Positions 25,915 through 34,312 of a stretch of 64,000 bases of DNA are shown piece by piece; position 1 is the stretch's first letter; every line of letters begins with the position of its first letter. Origin of the DNA: Verrucomicrobiota bacterium (lineage in GTDB: Bacteria; Verrucomicrobiota; Verrucomicrobiia; Opitutales; Opitutaceae); contig JADKHC010000028.1 in the NCBI GenBank assembly GCA_016721945.1, positions 1 through 64,000 on the forward strand, written 5' to 3'. The position numbers were made by a program, and so were the translations under genes. A model generated the notes under the pieces. It saw only the letters and a program-made list of their open reading frames with translations. It was not told the origin of the DNA and searched no databases.

Positions 25915-27039
25915 ATGAAATTTAAAATCAATCGCGATCATTTCAGCAACGGACTCGCCCAAGTCCTCAACGTTGTTGGCTCAAAAGCCACCATGCCGAT
26001 TTTGAGCAATGTCCTGATCGAAGCCGATAAAGATTTCATTCTGCTCACCACGACGAATCTCGACCTCGGCATCCGCTGCAAAATCAAAGCTGACGTCAAA
26101 GAAAGCGGCGCGGTCACGCTCCCGGTTAAGCGTCTCGCCTCCATCGTACGCGATCTGCCCAACGTCGACGTCTCGCTCGACGCCTCGCCCAATCATCAGG
26201 TCAAGATCGCTTCTGGCGGATCGAACTTCCGCATCATGGGCATCGGCAAAGAAGAATTTCCTCCGCTGCCCGAGTTCGCCGAAGAAAAGTCGTTCAACCT
26301 CGAACAGGCCGAGCTCACCTCGATGCTCAAGAGTGTGTCCTACGCGCAATCGACCGATGAGACGCGCTACATCCTCAACGGCGTCTACTTTAGCTTTAAA
26401 GAGGGCAAGCTGACGCTTGTAGCCACTGACGGCCGTCGTCTCGCACTCACCAACAAGGAAATCGAAGTTCCCGCAACGAGTGCAGGTAGCATTATTCTCC
26501 CAGCGAAAACCGTGGCCGAACTCGTGCGCATGCTCGACAAGGGCGAAAAAGTTAAGATCTCGTTCAGCGAACGCCGCGCTGCCTTCCAAATCAATACCGA
26601 CAAAGACAGCAGCGGTTTGGTCGATAGTATCTACCTCTACTCCAAGGTTGTAGAAGGCAATTACCCGAATTATAACCAGGTTATTCCCAAAGAAACGCAC
26701 CAGCGCATCAAGTTGGAGCGCGAACTTTTCCTCCAGTGCGTGCATCGCGCCGCGTTGGTGTGCAGCGAAAAATCCAACTCCGTGAAAGTGAAACTCAGCA
26801 GTAACCTGCTCGAGATCACCGCACAAAGCCCCGACTTTGGTGACGCCCATGAATCCATGGCCATCGCCTACAGCGGTCCTGAACTTCAAGTCGCCTTTAA
26901 TCCGCAATTCATCATGGACCCGCTTCGCGCGCTCGCCAAAGACGAAGTCTTTTTCGAAGTGAAGGACGAGGTAAGCCCTGGTGTTTTCAAAACGCTGGAA
27001 AGCTTTATCTGCGTTATCATGCCCGTGCGCTTGAGCTAA
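25915..27039 (+). CDS. dnaN: DNA polymerase III beta subunit (sliding clamp)
   Basis: 374 residues, typical length. Three clamp domains are recognisable: MKFKINRDHFSNGLAQVLNV with KATMPILSNVLIEA at the N terminus, LEQAELTSMLKSVSYAQSTD with LNGVYFSF and VATDGRRLA in the middle, and the C-terminal end VIMPVRLS. It forms the ring that holds the polymerase on DNA. Unlike most bacteria it is not next to dnaA, recF or gyrB. The upstream 238 bases (25677-25914) are AT-rich near 25820-25880 but show no cluster of DnaA boxes by eye. Confidence 0.95.
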   Translation: MKFKINRDHFSNGLAQVLNVVGSKATMPILSNVLIEADKDFILLTTTNLDLGIRCKIKADVKESGAVTLPVKRLASIVRDLPNVDVSLDASPNHQVKIASGGSNFRIMGIGKEEFPPLPEFAEEKSFNLEQAELTSMLKSVSYAQSTDETRYILNGVYFSFKEGKLTLVATDGRRLALTNKEIEVPATSAGSIILPAKTVAELVRMLDKGEKVKISFSERRAAFQINTDKDSSGLVDSIYLYSKVVEGNYPNYNQVIPKETHQRIKLERELFLQCVHRAALVCSEKSNSVKVKLSSNLLEITAQSPDFGDAHESMAIAYSGPELQVAFNPQFIMDPLRALAKDEVFFEVKDEVSPGVFKTLESFICVIMPVRLS

Positions 27040-27117
27040 GCATCGGCCAGCGTTTATTTCCGTTTCGTCAATCAAGCAGGCTGCGGGGTCACCCGACTCT
27101 CCAGCCTCATTCTGTCG

Positions 27118-27996
27118 ATGGATCCTACGTACTATTTGTTTCTCGGCATGGTTCTCTCGCTGACATTGTTTCAGCTCAACCAGCGTTATGCCTCGCCCGT
27201 ACTTGCGATCATAAACCGGTGGCTACGCTGGCTGATCTTTGCAATGGGCGCGGCGAAAATCACTGTCGATTCCGGCTGGTTGGACCGTCCCTACTGGGTG
27301 TTGGCGGCGGGTTTTTTCCTCCTCTGGTTTCTCGGCGAGACACTCTACAACTGGCTCGCCATCCACGCACTCAGCGTGAGCCCGCTGCCGCTGTTTCCCC
27401 GTTTCACGATGAACAGCTCGGGCGAAGAATGGCCGACCAACCCGCGCTTCCTAAAAATTCGCGATTGGCTGCGCGCCCAGTCTTTCAAACACGTCCAGGC
27501 CTTGCGCGCGGAAGTGGCTCCGGGAGTTTATCTCCGGGTGTCGATTTATCAGGACCAGGCCTCGCAGATCCGTCTTCAAATCACTTTCATCCCCCAGCCC
27601 AACGGCGCGATCTCCGTCTGCTACAGCCTGGCCACGCAAACAACCAGTGGCTATCGCTACGTCACCGACAATCTCTATCTACCCTTCGGAGGATTTTATC
27701 CGGAGAACTGGCTGGTTTCACGTAATCCTTGGAGCCGTACGTTACCCAGTCTGTTGGCTCTTCACCGCAAGCGACTGGTTCGGGCTAATGCGATGGCGCT
27801 CGAGTGGAATACGGATCCGCTCAACGACCTCAACAGCCAGCAAGTCGAGCTTGAGCAGGTGAACACCGAACTCGGTTTTCTAACCCCGCATCAAGATCGC
27901 GAAGATTACGGCAAGATGACCTACGAAGGCCGTTACCGTGTGTGGAAAGAGATCTGGCTCCTCAACTACTTCGGCCGGAGCGCACGCTACGAGTAA
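27118..27996 (+). CDS. Membrane-anchored hypothetical protein
   Basis: 292 residues. Three hydrophobic segments lie in the first 85 residues (YYLFLGMVLSLTLFQL, WLRWLIFAMGAAKITV, WVLAAGFFLLWFLGETLY). The rest is a soluble domain rich in Trp and Tyr (GVYLRVSIYQDQASQIRLQI; TTSGYRYVTDNLYLPFGGF; YEGRYRVWKEIWLLNYFG). No known family was recognised. The gene lies 78 bases downstream of dnaN on the same strand and may be read through from it. Confidence 0.65.
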   Translation: MDPTYYLFLGMVLSLTLFQLNQRYASPVLAIINRWLRWLIFAMGAAKITVDSGWLDRPYWVLAAGFFLLWFLGETLYNWLAIHALSVSPLPLFPRFTMNSSGEEWPTNPRFLKIRDWLRAQSFKHVQALRAEVAPGVYLRVSIYQDQASQIRLQITFIPQPNGAISVCYSLATQTTSGYRYVTDNLYLPFGGFYPENWLVSRNPWSRTLPSLLALHRKRLVRANAMALEWNTDPLNDLNSQQVELEQVNTELGFLTPHQDREDYGKMTYEGRYRVWKEIWLLNYFGRSARYE

Positions 27997-28017
27997 GGCG
28001 GTTCACTTTGTTTGAAT

Positions 28018-28042
28018 GTAGGCGGGGTGCCCTCACCCCGCA
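28018..28042. repeat. GGGGTG/CACCCC hairpin repeat
   Basis: GCGGGGTGCCCTCACCCCGC forms a perfect hairpin after the 292-residue protein gene. The same sequence with its leading GTAG recurs inside oleC near 35659-35683. Confidence 0.7.
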
Positions 28043-28049
28043 TTTTCGT

Positions 28050-29330
28050 TCACACTTTCTTCCGCAACGTCGTCACGCATTCCAAGTGACGCGTCTGCGG
28101 GAAAAGATCGAACGGCTGCACGGCGGTAAGTTCATAACCAGCGGTCGTAAACAATTTCAAATCGCGCATCTGTGTCGCCGGATCGCAACTCACGTAAACT
28201 ACGCCGCGCGGACCGAAGGCGAACAGCTGCTGCAAGAATGATTCGTCGCAGCCCTTGCGCGGCGGATCGATCACCACGACGGTGTCGGCCGCAGGAAACG
28301 TAAGCCCGGCGAAAATTGCCGAAGCGTCGCCCGCTTGAAACGTAGCGTTTGCAATGGCGTTGGCGGTGGCGTTTTGCCGGGCAAACACCACTGAAGATTC
28401 GCTGATTTCGATGCCAGCCACGCGCTCGAACGACTTCGCTGCCGACAGCGCAAACAAACCGCTGCCGCAGTACGCATCCACGAGGAAACGCGCACCTGAA
28501 GCCGCCGCTTGTTCACGCACATAACCGGTAAAAACCGGTAGAATAAATGGATTGTTTTGAAAAAAATCGCGGGCGAGAAAATGCAGTTTCAGCCCCGCCA
28601 CATCTTCGGTGATGACCTCGTCGTAGTTGGTTGTCACTACACCGCCAGCATCACGCAACAACACCGTGGCGCCGCGTTTGTAGTCGCCCGCTGTGGCCTT
28701 CGCCAGAATCTCGGCGCGAAGGCCGGTCAGTCGCTCGTTGATGGGTGCGGTTGCGATCGGACATTTCGGAACGTCGAGCAGATCGAAGCGCGTGCCTTGG
28801 CGCAGAAAACCGATAGGCAGGTTTAATGGTTCGTTCGCTGGACGAGGTGCTTCGTCGAAGCGTGGTTCGCGCGGTGGATTGAAATGCGGCGTGATTTTCG
28901 AGCGATAGCCGTATTGTTGGGGCGAACCGATGGTTGGTGCCACGGGGAATTCCACGCCCGCCATGTGTTGCAAGAGTTCTTCCACCTGACGGCGTTTCCA
29001 GGTGAGCTGTTGGTTATAGGAAAAATTCTGGTACTGGCATCCGCCGCAACGGCCAAAGAGCGGACAGAGTGGCGCCACACGGTCGGGAGAAGCGGTCAGG
29101 ACTTCGACGAGATCGGCTTCGGAAAAGTTCTTGTGATTGCGAAACACGCGCGCCTTTACGCGTTCGCCAGGCAGCGTGAAGGGTACCATGACGACCCAGC
29201 GCGATTCCGGCTCGTTCGGCAACGGTACACGACCCAGCCCCACGCCGAGATTGGTCAGCGTGACGATTTCCAGCTCGATTTCCGAGTGATAGGCGAACGG
29301 CAGGTCGTTAAATTTCTTCTTTTTGGCCAC
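28050..29330 (-). CDS. rlmD: 23S rRNA (uracil-5-)-methyltransferase, RumA/RlmD type
   Basis: 426 residues from the GTG at 29330 (AKKKKFNDLPFAYHSEIELE). A longer frame to 29630 reads through the divergent region and is unlikely. A TRAM-like N-terminal domain precedes the iron-sulfur cysteines CPLFGRCGGCQYQ. The Rossmann methyltransferase core has VDAYCGSGLFALSAA, the PP loop VVIDPPRKGCDESF and the catalytic Cys in VVYVSCDPATQMRDL. It methylates a uridine to m5U in 23S rRNA (or tRNA in related enzymes) using S-adenosylmethionine. It is divergent from the trmH-type gene, with 87 bases between starts. Confidence 0.85.
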   Translation of the reverse strand: MAKKKKFNDLPFAYHSEIELEIVTLTNLGVGLGRVPLPNEPESRWVVMVPFTLPGERVKARVFRNHKNFSEADLVEVLTASPDRVAPLCPLFGRCGGCQYQNFSYNQQLTWKRRQVEELLQHMAGVEFPVAPTIGSPQQYGYRSKITPHFNPPREPRFDEAPRPANEPLNLPIGFLRQGTRFDLLDVPKCPIATAPINERLTGLRAEILAKATAGDYKRGATVLLRDAGGVVTTNYDEVITEDVAGLKLHFLARDFFQNNPFILPVFTGYVREQAAASGARFLVDAYCGSGLFALSAAKSFERVAGIEISESSVVFARQNATANAIANATFQAGDASAIFAGLTFPAADTVVVIDPPRKGCDESFLQQLFAFGPRGVVYVSCDPATQMRDLKLFTTAGYELTAVQPFDLFPQTRHLECVTTLRKKV

Positions 29331-29417
29331 AGCTACACAGAGGACACAGAGCGGCGCTCCAATCAAAAGAATAAATTCTCCGTGCCCTTCGCGCTGCCGT
29401 CGTTCAATAATCCTGCC

Positions 29418-30188
29418 GTGCCTGTCGAAAAGATCACCAGCCTCCAAAATCCCCGGGTAAAACAGCTCGTAAAGCTGCGCGACCGCCGCCCGCGTGACGA
29501 AGCCGGCGTTTTTCTTGTCGAGGGTTACCGCCAGATCCGACGCGCGTTGGAGAAACAAATCTCTCTCACCGAAATCTATTATTCCCCTGACTGGTATCTC
29601 GGCGAAAATGAACCCGCGCTCATCGCACAAGCCGAGGCCGCTGGCGCACAGCTATTCGAACTTTCCAAAGACGCGTTTGCCAAAGTCGCCTATCGCGAGC
29701 GCCCCGATGGCCTGCTCGCCGTCGCACCGCAGTGGAAACGCTCGCTGGCCGAGCTGACGCTCAAACCGCAGCCGTTTCTCCTCGTGGTCGAGGCGATCGA
29801 GAAGCCCGGCAATCTTGGTACAATCCTACGCAGCGCTGATGCTGCGGGCGTGGATGCCGTGATCGTCTGCGATCCCGTTACGGATATTTTTAATCCCAAC
29901 GTGGTCCGCTCCTCAACCGGCGTGCTCTTTTCCGTGCCTGTGGTGATCGAGGGCAGCGAACCGGTGCGTGCCTGGCTGCGCGAGCAGCGTATCCGCGCCG
30001 TGGCGACAACGCCGTCGGCGACCGCGCTCTACACGGATACCGATCTGCGCGGTCCGCTCGCCATCGTGATGGGCAGCGAACAATACGGATTGAGCGATTT
30101 TTGGCTGAAGGAAAGCGACGCTCAGGTCCGCATTCCCTATGGCAGGTCAGGCCGATTCGCTCAACGCGGGCCGTCATACCCTCTTTGA
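29418..30188 (+). pseudogene. SpoU/TrmH-family RNA methyltransferase with damaged 3' end
   Basis: It starts at GTG 29418 (PVEKITSLQNPRVKQLVKLRD). SpoU motif 1 (EKPGNLGTILRSADAAGVDA; NVVRSSTGVLFSVPVV) and motif 2 (LAIVMGSEQYGLSD) are intact. The third motif should read IPMAGQADSLN, but an extra T near 30138 turns it into IPYGRSGRFAQ and the frame ends at 30188. Removing the T restores MAGQADSLN, and with two more single-base corrections the following bases read like VILFEGV, the usual C terminus. The last 60-70 bases are thus full of indels. The family 2'-O-methylates rRNA or tRNA with a C-terminal knot, which would be lost here unless the indels are sequence errors. Confidence 0.75.
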
Positions 30189-30223
30189 AGGGCGTTCTTC
30201 CCGCGCCCGGGGGGCCGCCTTGG

Positions 30224-30948
30224 TACCAAGTTGCATTCAAAATAATAACCATCAATAATCCAAGGAAGGTGAGAGGGCCGAAACAGGCGAACCTTTTTCC
30301 GCAGTTCGTCCCAGAAGCTCGAGGATTGCATTGGAACAGGGCAGGGGGGCCGATTCGGTCCTCAGGCGTGGGCCGCGCAGTGGCGACATCAGGCGGTGTT
30401 GCACTTGTGATAGCGTAAAGTTCATGATGCGGTTGGGGCGGCAAAGGCAAAGTGATTCACGCTGCCGGGCGACCTTGGCCTGAGTCGTGGGCGGCACGCA
30501 CACGCTGATCCGGCCAAAACGGCCTTCGTCCAAACATACACGGCTCCTCGCGTCGGGCGAACTTTTTTAACGCCTGGAGCCGGATCTTTTTGGGATGACT
30601 GGGCCGGGGCAGATCTTCCAACCTTTGGCGAAACGAAGACCGTTGAGGACCAGAGCCCAACATCGTACGCGCTTGCCACCCCTGTCGCGCGCGGGCCGGC
30701 GAGAGCCTGAACCTGTGGTGGGCGCGACCTCGCCGGTCACAAACCAAGCCTTCACGCAAAAATGAGGATTACGCGCGATGCGCGCGGGGACGCACCAATG
30801 CTCGCATTAAACCGTTGCGTTGGGCCATGGTCCGCGCCTCGAGCAACTTTGCCGACCGTCCCTCGGGAAATGGCTTTTGGGGCACAAAAAAGCCTCCGGC
30901 TTCAATCGCTCGAAGGCAAGTTATTATGCGTTTGAATGCGACTTGGTA
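30224..30948 (-). mobile_element. Degenerate IS630-like insertion remnant
   Basis: The inverted ends TACCAAGTTGCATTCAAA (30224 onwards) and, from the right, TACCAAGTCGCATTCAAA (ending at 30948) bound 725 bp. Both begin with TA, the target dinucleotide of the IS630/Tc1 group. On the minus strand short frames show PRPSHPKK, then the catalytic-Asp motif DEGRFGRIS, then a C-terminal VIILNATWY at the left end, all in different frames. The full-length element would be about 1.1 kb, so this is a shortened, frameshifted remnant. The family call rests on DEGRFG and the TA ends and should be checked by alignment. Confidence 0.55.
30885..30917 (-). terminator. Rho-independent terminator
   Basis: On the minus strand GCCTTCG pairs with CGGAGGC and is followed by six T. 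It is placed about 50 bases after the stop of the modular secreted protein gene, inside the IS remnant boundary. Confidence 0.65.
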
Positions 30949-30965
30949 TAAGAAGTGGTTGCGAA

Positions 30966-33269
30966 TTACTTGGCTTTGCTGCGCGGGACTTCGATCTCTT
31001 GGCCGTTTTCGAGCGTGACCTTGAGGCTCTTGTAGCCGCGGCGAATCACGAGAGTTGTCAGATCCGGGAGCTTTTTCTCGATTTCCTCAGCCATTTCCAG
31101 GGTTTCAGCTTCGGTCGGCTTCGAAGCTTTTACCACTGGTGCTGGAAGGAGTTCGCCTGAGATCACCACTTCGGCTTTGGGGTTTTTGGCGAAGTACTGG
31201 GCGGCTTTACGTTCGATCTCAGAGAGACGCTTTGTGAGATCGGTCTGGGTGGCTTCGTCCACTGGGCGCACCCAGGTTACGGTGCCGATGCGTTTGGTGG
31301 AGATTGAAAGTTTCTCCTGATTTTTGGAGATACTGGATAGTTCCTGAGCGTAATCCTCGCCAGCCACGGACTTAATGTCGGTGAGGAGTTCTTTCTGCGC
31401 GAGTTGTTCGTAGCTGACGGACGATTCGTCGGGGTTAACTTGGAGGAACTCTTGGGCGACGGCGTCGATCTTGGCCAGGTTTTGTTCGATCGCGATCTGG
31501 CGTTCGGCCTGACGACGGCGCGCTTGCATGACGATGTTCGGGTCGCGGGTGTAGGACACCTCCTGCTCGCCGGGCGTTCTCACCGTGAGAGTGGGCGTAT
31601 TTAGGTCGAGCGTGACCTGATCGTAGTCTTCGCCGACGAGCGTCTCGGGCTTTGGCATGTAACCATATTCGACGAGCGAACTGATCGAAACGTAGGAATT
31701 CCCGGCGAGCATGTATTCGACCGATGCTTCGGCGATTTGCTTTAGGGTGGCTTCGATGGTTTTGCGTTGCTCAGGTGCGAGTTTGAAAACGTGCCTGATG
31801 CTACGGCCGCCTTTTAAATCGAAGATGATCAGATCCGTCTGGCGCGAGAAGTCGATTTCGCCCTCCACGTCGTCCAAAGCGGGCAGTTTTTCCTCAGGCA
31901 TGGTCTCGCGCAGGGTGGAGAGGTTGACGGCAGCCTCATCGGGATGAGCAGCGAAATATTTTCCTGCCACGGTGCGCACTTGATCGAGATCGGGGGAGAT
32001 TTTTTTGTGAATGGCTTCGGCCGCACGTTCTTCGGCACCGACTTCGGCGTAAGCGATCGCACCTACGCGTATAATCTGACCCAGCAAATCTGGCGTGAGC
32101 AGTGAAAAGGCTGGCAGCGAGGCTTTGAGCGATTGAACGGAGCGTGCACGGATGAGCAGACCGTCAGGACGCGCCACCAGTACGCTGATCTCGGGCTGGG
32201 TTGGCAGTGGCATCGCATTGAGTAACTGGTTCGCGAACTGGCTCCGTTGGCGTGCTCGGCCCAAACCCGCCATACGCATGCCGGTTAACAGACTGCTACT
32301 GCTACTCACTAACCCGCGCAGTTCGGTGAGGGCATGAGGTGTTATGTAGATCGCAGCTTGTCCCTTTTGAGCGGTTTCGGCGAGAGCTTGTTTGAAGGTG
32401 GGATTTTGGGCGAGACCGGTTTTGCGAGTGAGACATTCCTCCACGAACGCCCGGGGCAAACCCGCTGTGATGGTTTCGCCTTCGATGATGATCACGGCAT
32501 CGGAGTTATCTTCGTTTGTCGTGAAAATGACACGTTTACCACTTTCCTCGCGCGTCCATGCACTTACTTTGGCCAAAACATTCGCCAAGGCTACGCCGCC
32601 TTTTTCGGCTCGGGCGAAGATATCGACGGGCGGCTTGGAGCTTAGCTCAGCTTTAACTTTTTCCATTTCCTCTTTCGAGTGCAGCCGGGCGGTGATCACT
32701 AACCGTCCGCTGAAATCCAGCAATGAGCCGATGCCATTCGGATCTTTGCGCAAGAGGTCTAGCGCCATTGTTGCCGCCTCTTTGTTGCCGGTTATGCTGG
32801 TTGTGATTTCGGTGATCGCATTGATTACGGCGGGAGCATCTAGCCGCATCTCAAGAAAGAAATCAGCATCGGCCGATGCGTAACGCGCGCCGTCGAAGGG
32901 AGCCGGTTCGCCGGGGAAGACAGCAAACAAACCTTTGCGGCCGCCGGGCGTGTAAAGGAAGATCCGGTTGTCGTATCCACCTTTCAATGACGTGGAACTC
33001 ATGCCGAGAGCGCGGATCTGGGACAGTCCTGAGGCTTCGGCAAGAGCGACGATATCCTTGCCTCCCATCGGGGTGTCTTTGAGCGCGAGCTGCACGTCTT
33101 GGGCGACCTTTTTCCAGCCGCCTTCGAAGTCCATGTAGTTTAGGAAGAGACCATTGGTATCGAGTTCGCGTTTCACCGCTTGAGACGGGTTGGCGTCGGC
33201 GGCAAAGAGTGCGGAGGCGGTCAACACCGCCAGAGCGGTGATTTTTAGCGGTAAGCTAGGATATTTCAT
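30966..33269 (-). CDS. Secreted protein with tandem pseudopilin-like modules
   Basis: 767 residues from ATG 33269, where a signal peptide (ITALAVLTASALFAADANP) begins. Residues of about 25-370 form a domain of unknown type. The C-terminal half holds about four degenerate repeats of 70-80 residues. Each starts with a helix plus Tyr/Phe (DLDQVRTVAGKYFAAHPDEA; ATLKQIAEASVEYMLAG; NLAKIDAVAQEFLQVNPDES; RLSEIERKAAQYFAKNPKAE), continues with a V..L strand and in two cases a VGEDY or VAGEDY turn, then beta strands. This resembles the C-terminal part of verrucomicrobial type II pseudopilins (ADQYF...PVAGEDY). The start overlaps the oleD stop by ATGA. No function is assigned. Confidence 0.65.
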   Translation of the reverse strand: MKYPSLPLKITALAVLTASALFAADANPSQAVKRELDTNGLFLNYMDFEGGWKKVAQDVQLALKDTPMGGKDIVALAEASGLSQIRALGMSSTSLKGGYDNRIFLYTPGGRKGLFAVFPGEPAPFDGARYASADADFFLEMRLDAPAVINAITEITTSITGNKEAATMALDLLRKDPNGIGSLLDFSGRLVITARLHSKEEMEKVKAELSSKPPVDIFARAEKGGVALANVLAKVSAWTREESGKRVIFTTNEDNSDAVIIIEGETITAGLPRAFVEECLTRKTGLAQNPTFKQALAETAQKGQAAIYITPHALTELRGLVSSSSSLLTGMRMAGLGRARQRSQFANQLLNAMPLPTQPEISVLVARPDGLLIRARSVQSLKASLPAFSLLTPDLLGQIIRVGAIAYAEVGAEERAAEAIHKKISPDLDQVRTVAGKYFAAHPDEAAVNLSTLRETMPEEKLPALDDVEGEIDFSRQTDLIIFDLKGGRSIRHVFKLAPEQRKTIEATLKQIAEASVEYMLAGNSYVSISSLVEYGYMPKPETLVGEDYDQVTLDLNTPTLTVRTPGEQEVSYTRDPNIVMQARRRQAERQIAIEQNLAKIDAVAQEFLQVNPDESSVSYEQLAQKELLTDIKSVAGEDYAQELSSISKNQEKLSISTKRIGTVTWVRPVDEATQTDLTKRLSEIERKAAQYFAKNPKAEVVISGELLPAPVVKASKPTEAETLEMAEEIEKKLPDLTTLVIRRGYKSLKVTLENGQEIEVPRSKAK

Positions 33270-34312
33270 GCAGTTTGGTTGGTGAGAGGAAAAGGTTTGG
33301 CTGAGCCGTTTGCGGGCGTAAGGCCGGATTGTTTTTTCAGATGAGCGATCAAAGCCATGGTGCCTTCGGCCATGCTGACACGCGGACTGTAACCAAGTTC
33401 GCGTTTGGCGGCAGAAAGATCGAACCAATGGTCTTTTGCCAATTCAGCGGCGACGAAACGCGTCATGGGCGGTTCGCCACGCAGCGGCAGCACGCGCCAG
33501 AGTCCTTCGCAGATCGCGCCAATGGCGGCGGCGGTGTGAAGCGGTATATTTTTTTTGATCAATGGTTCGCCTAATGCAGATAGCAATTGGTTTATCCAAT
33601 GCCAGAGCAGGACAGGCTCGTCGTTGGTGATGAAATATGCGCGACCGGCCGCAGAGGCGTCGAGGGCGATTTCGGCGAGCAGCTGGGCATCGACGACGTT
33701 TTCAACATGGACCATGTCGACGCGATTTTTCCCTTTGCCGACGATGCGGAGTTTGCCCGCACGAGCTCGTTCGAGAATGCGTGGCACGAGATGAGGATCG
33801 CCCACGCCCCAGATCAAATGCGGGCGAAGTGCGACGGTGCGCAGTGCCTCTGAGTTGGCAGCGAGGACCTCGCGCTCGGCGATCGCCTTGGTTAACGGAT
33901 ATGGGCTCGGGCAGCGGGTCGTGAGCGGGAGCGACTCGTCCGCGTCGGCAAGGTCAGAGCCGTTGTAGACCACGCTGGGCGTACTGGTGTGAATGAAATT
34001 TCTCACGCCGTGCAGGCGACAGCCTTCGAGCAATGCGCGTGTACCTAATACATTGGTTCGGTAAAAATCTTCGTAGCGGCCCCACACGCCGACTTTCGCC
34101 GCGACGTGGAAAACGGTTTCTATACCGGCGCAGGCGTCTGCAACAGCAGTAGTGTCATCGAGCGAAGCGGTGACGAAGCGCACGTCGCGTTGTTCAAGCT
34201 CTGCGTCGGGATGGCGCGCGAGCACGACGACGGACCGACCTTTTGCGAGCAACCGCTCGACGAGACGTCGTCCCAGAAACCCTGTGCCGCCAGTAACCAA
34301 TACATCGCTCAT
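33266..34312 (-). CDS. oleD: NAD(P)-dependent beta-hydroxy acid dehydrogenase, OleD-like
   Basis: 348 residues. This is an extended short-chain dehydrogenase: the nucleotide-binding loop is VLVTGGTGFLGRRLVERL at the N terminus, the catalytic Tyr-Lys is in PYPLTKAIAERE, and FIHTSTPSVVYNG precedes it. In olefin (beta-lactone) biosynthesis OleD reduces the 2-alkyl-3-ketoacid made by OleA to the beta-hydroxy acid. The assignment to OleD rather than another 3-beta-HSD-type enzyme comes from the neighbour, an OleC-like ligase whose stop overlaps this start by ATGA. The following gene is coupled in the same way. OleA and OleB are not in the window. Confidence 0.8.
   Translation of the reverse strand: MSDVLVTGGTGFLGRRLVERLLAKGRSVVVLARHPDAELEQRDVRFVTASLDDTTAVADACAGIETVFHVAAKVGVWGRYEDFYRTNVLGTRALLEGCRLHGVRNFIHTSTPSVVYNGSDLADADESLPLTTRCPSPYPLTKAIAEREVLAANSEALRTVALRPHLIWGVGDPHLVPRILERARAGKLRIVGKGKNRVDMVHVENVVDAQLLAEIALDASAAGRAYFITNDEPVLLWHWINQLLSALGEPLIKKNIPLHTAAAIGAICEGLWRVLPLRGEPPMTRFVAAELAKDHWFDLSAAKRELGYSPRVSMAEGTMALIAHLKKQSGLTPANGSAKPFPLTNQTA

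Noticed and set aside
28884..29417. Long N-terminal extension of the trmH-type frame
   Set aside because: This part lies opposite the rlmD gene, has shadow-like composition and lacks SpoU features; the family start fits GTG 29418.
29331..29630. N-terminal extension of the rlmD frame to 29630
   Set aside because: It overlaps the trmH-type gene on the other strand and has no family similarity; the Lys-rich start after GTG 29330 is typical.
30221..30950. Structured RNA (RNase P, tmRNA or SRP RNA)
   Set aside because: None of the conserved cores of these RNAs was found; the inverted TA-bounded ends and DEGRFG motif fit an insertion remnant better.
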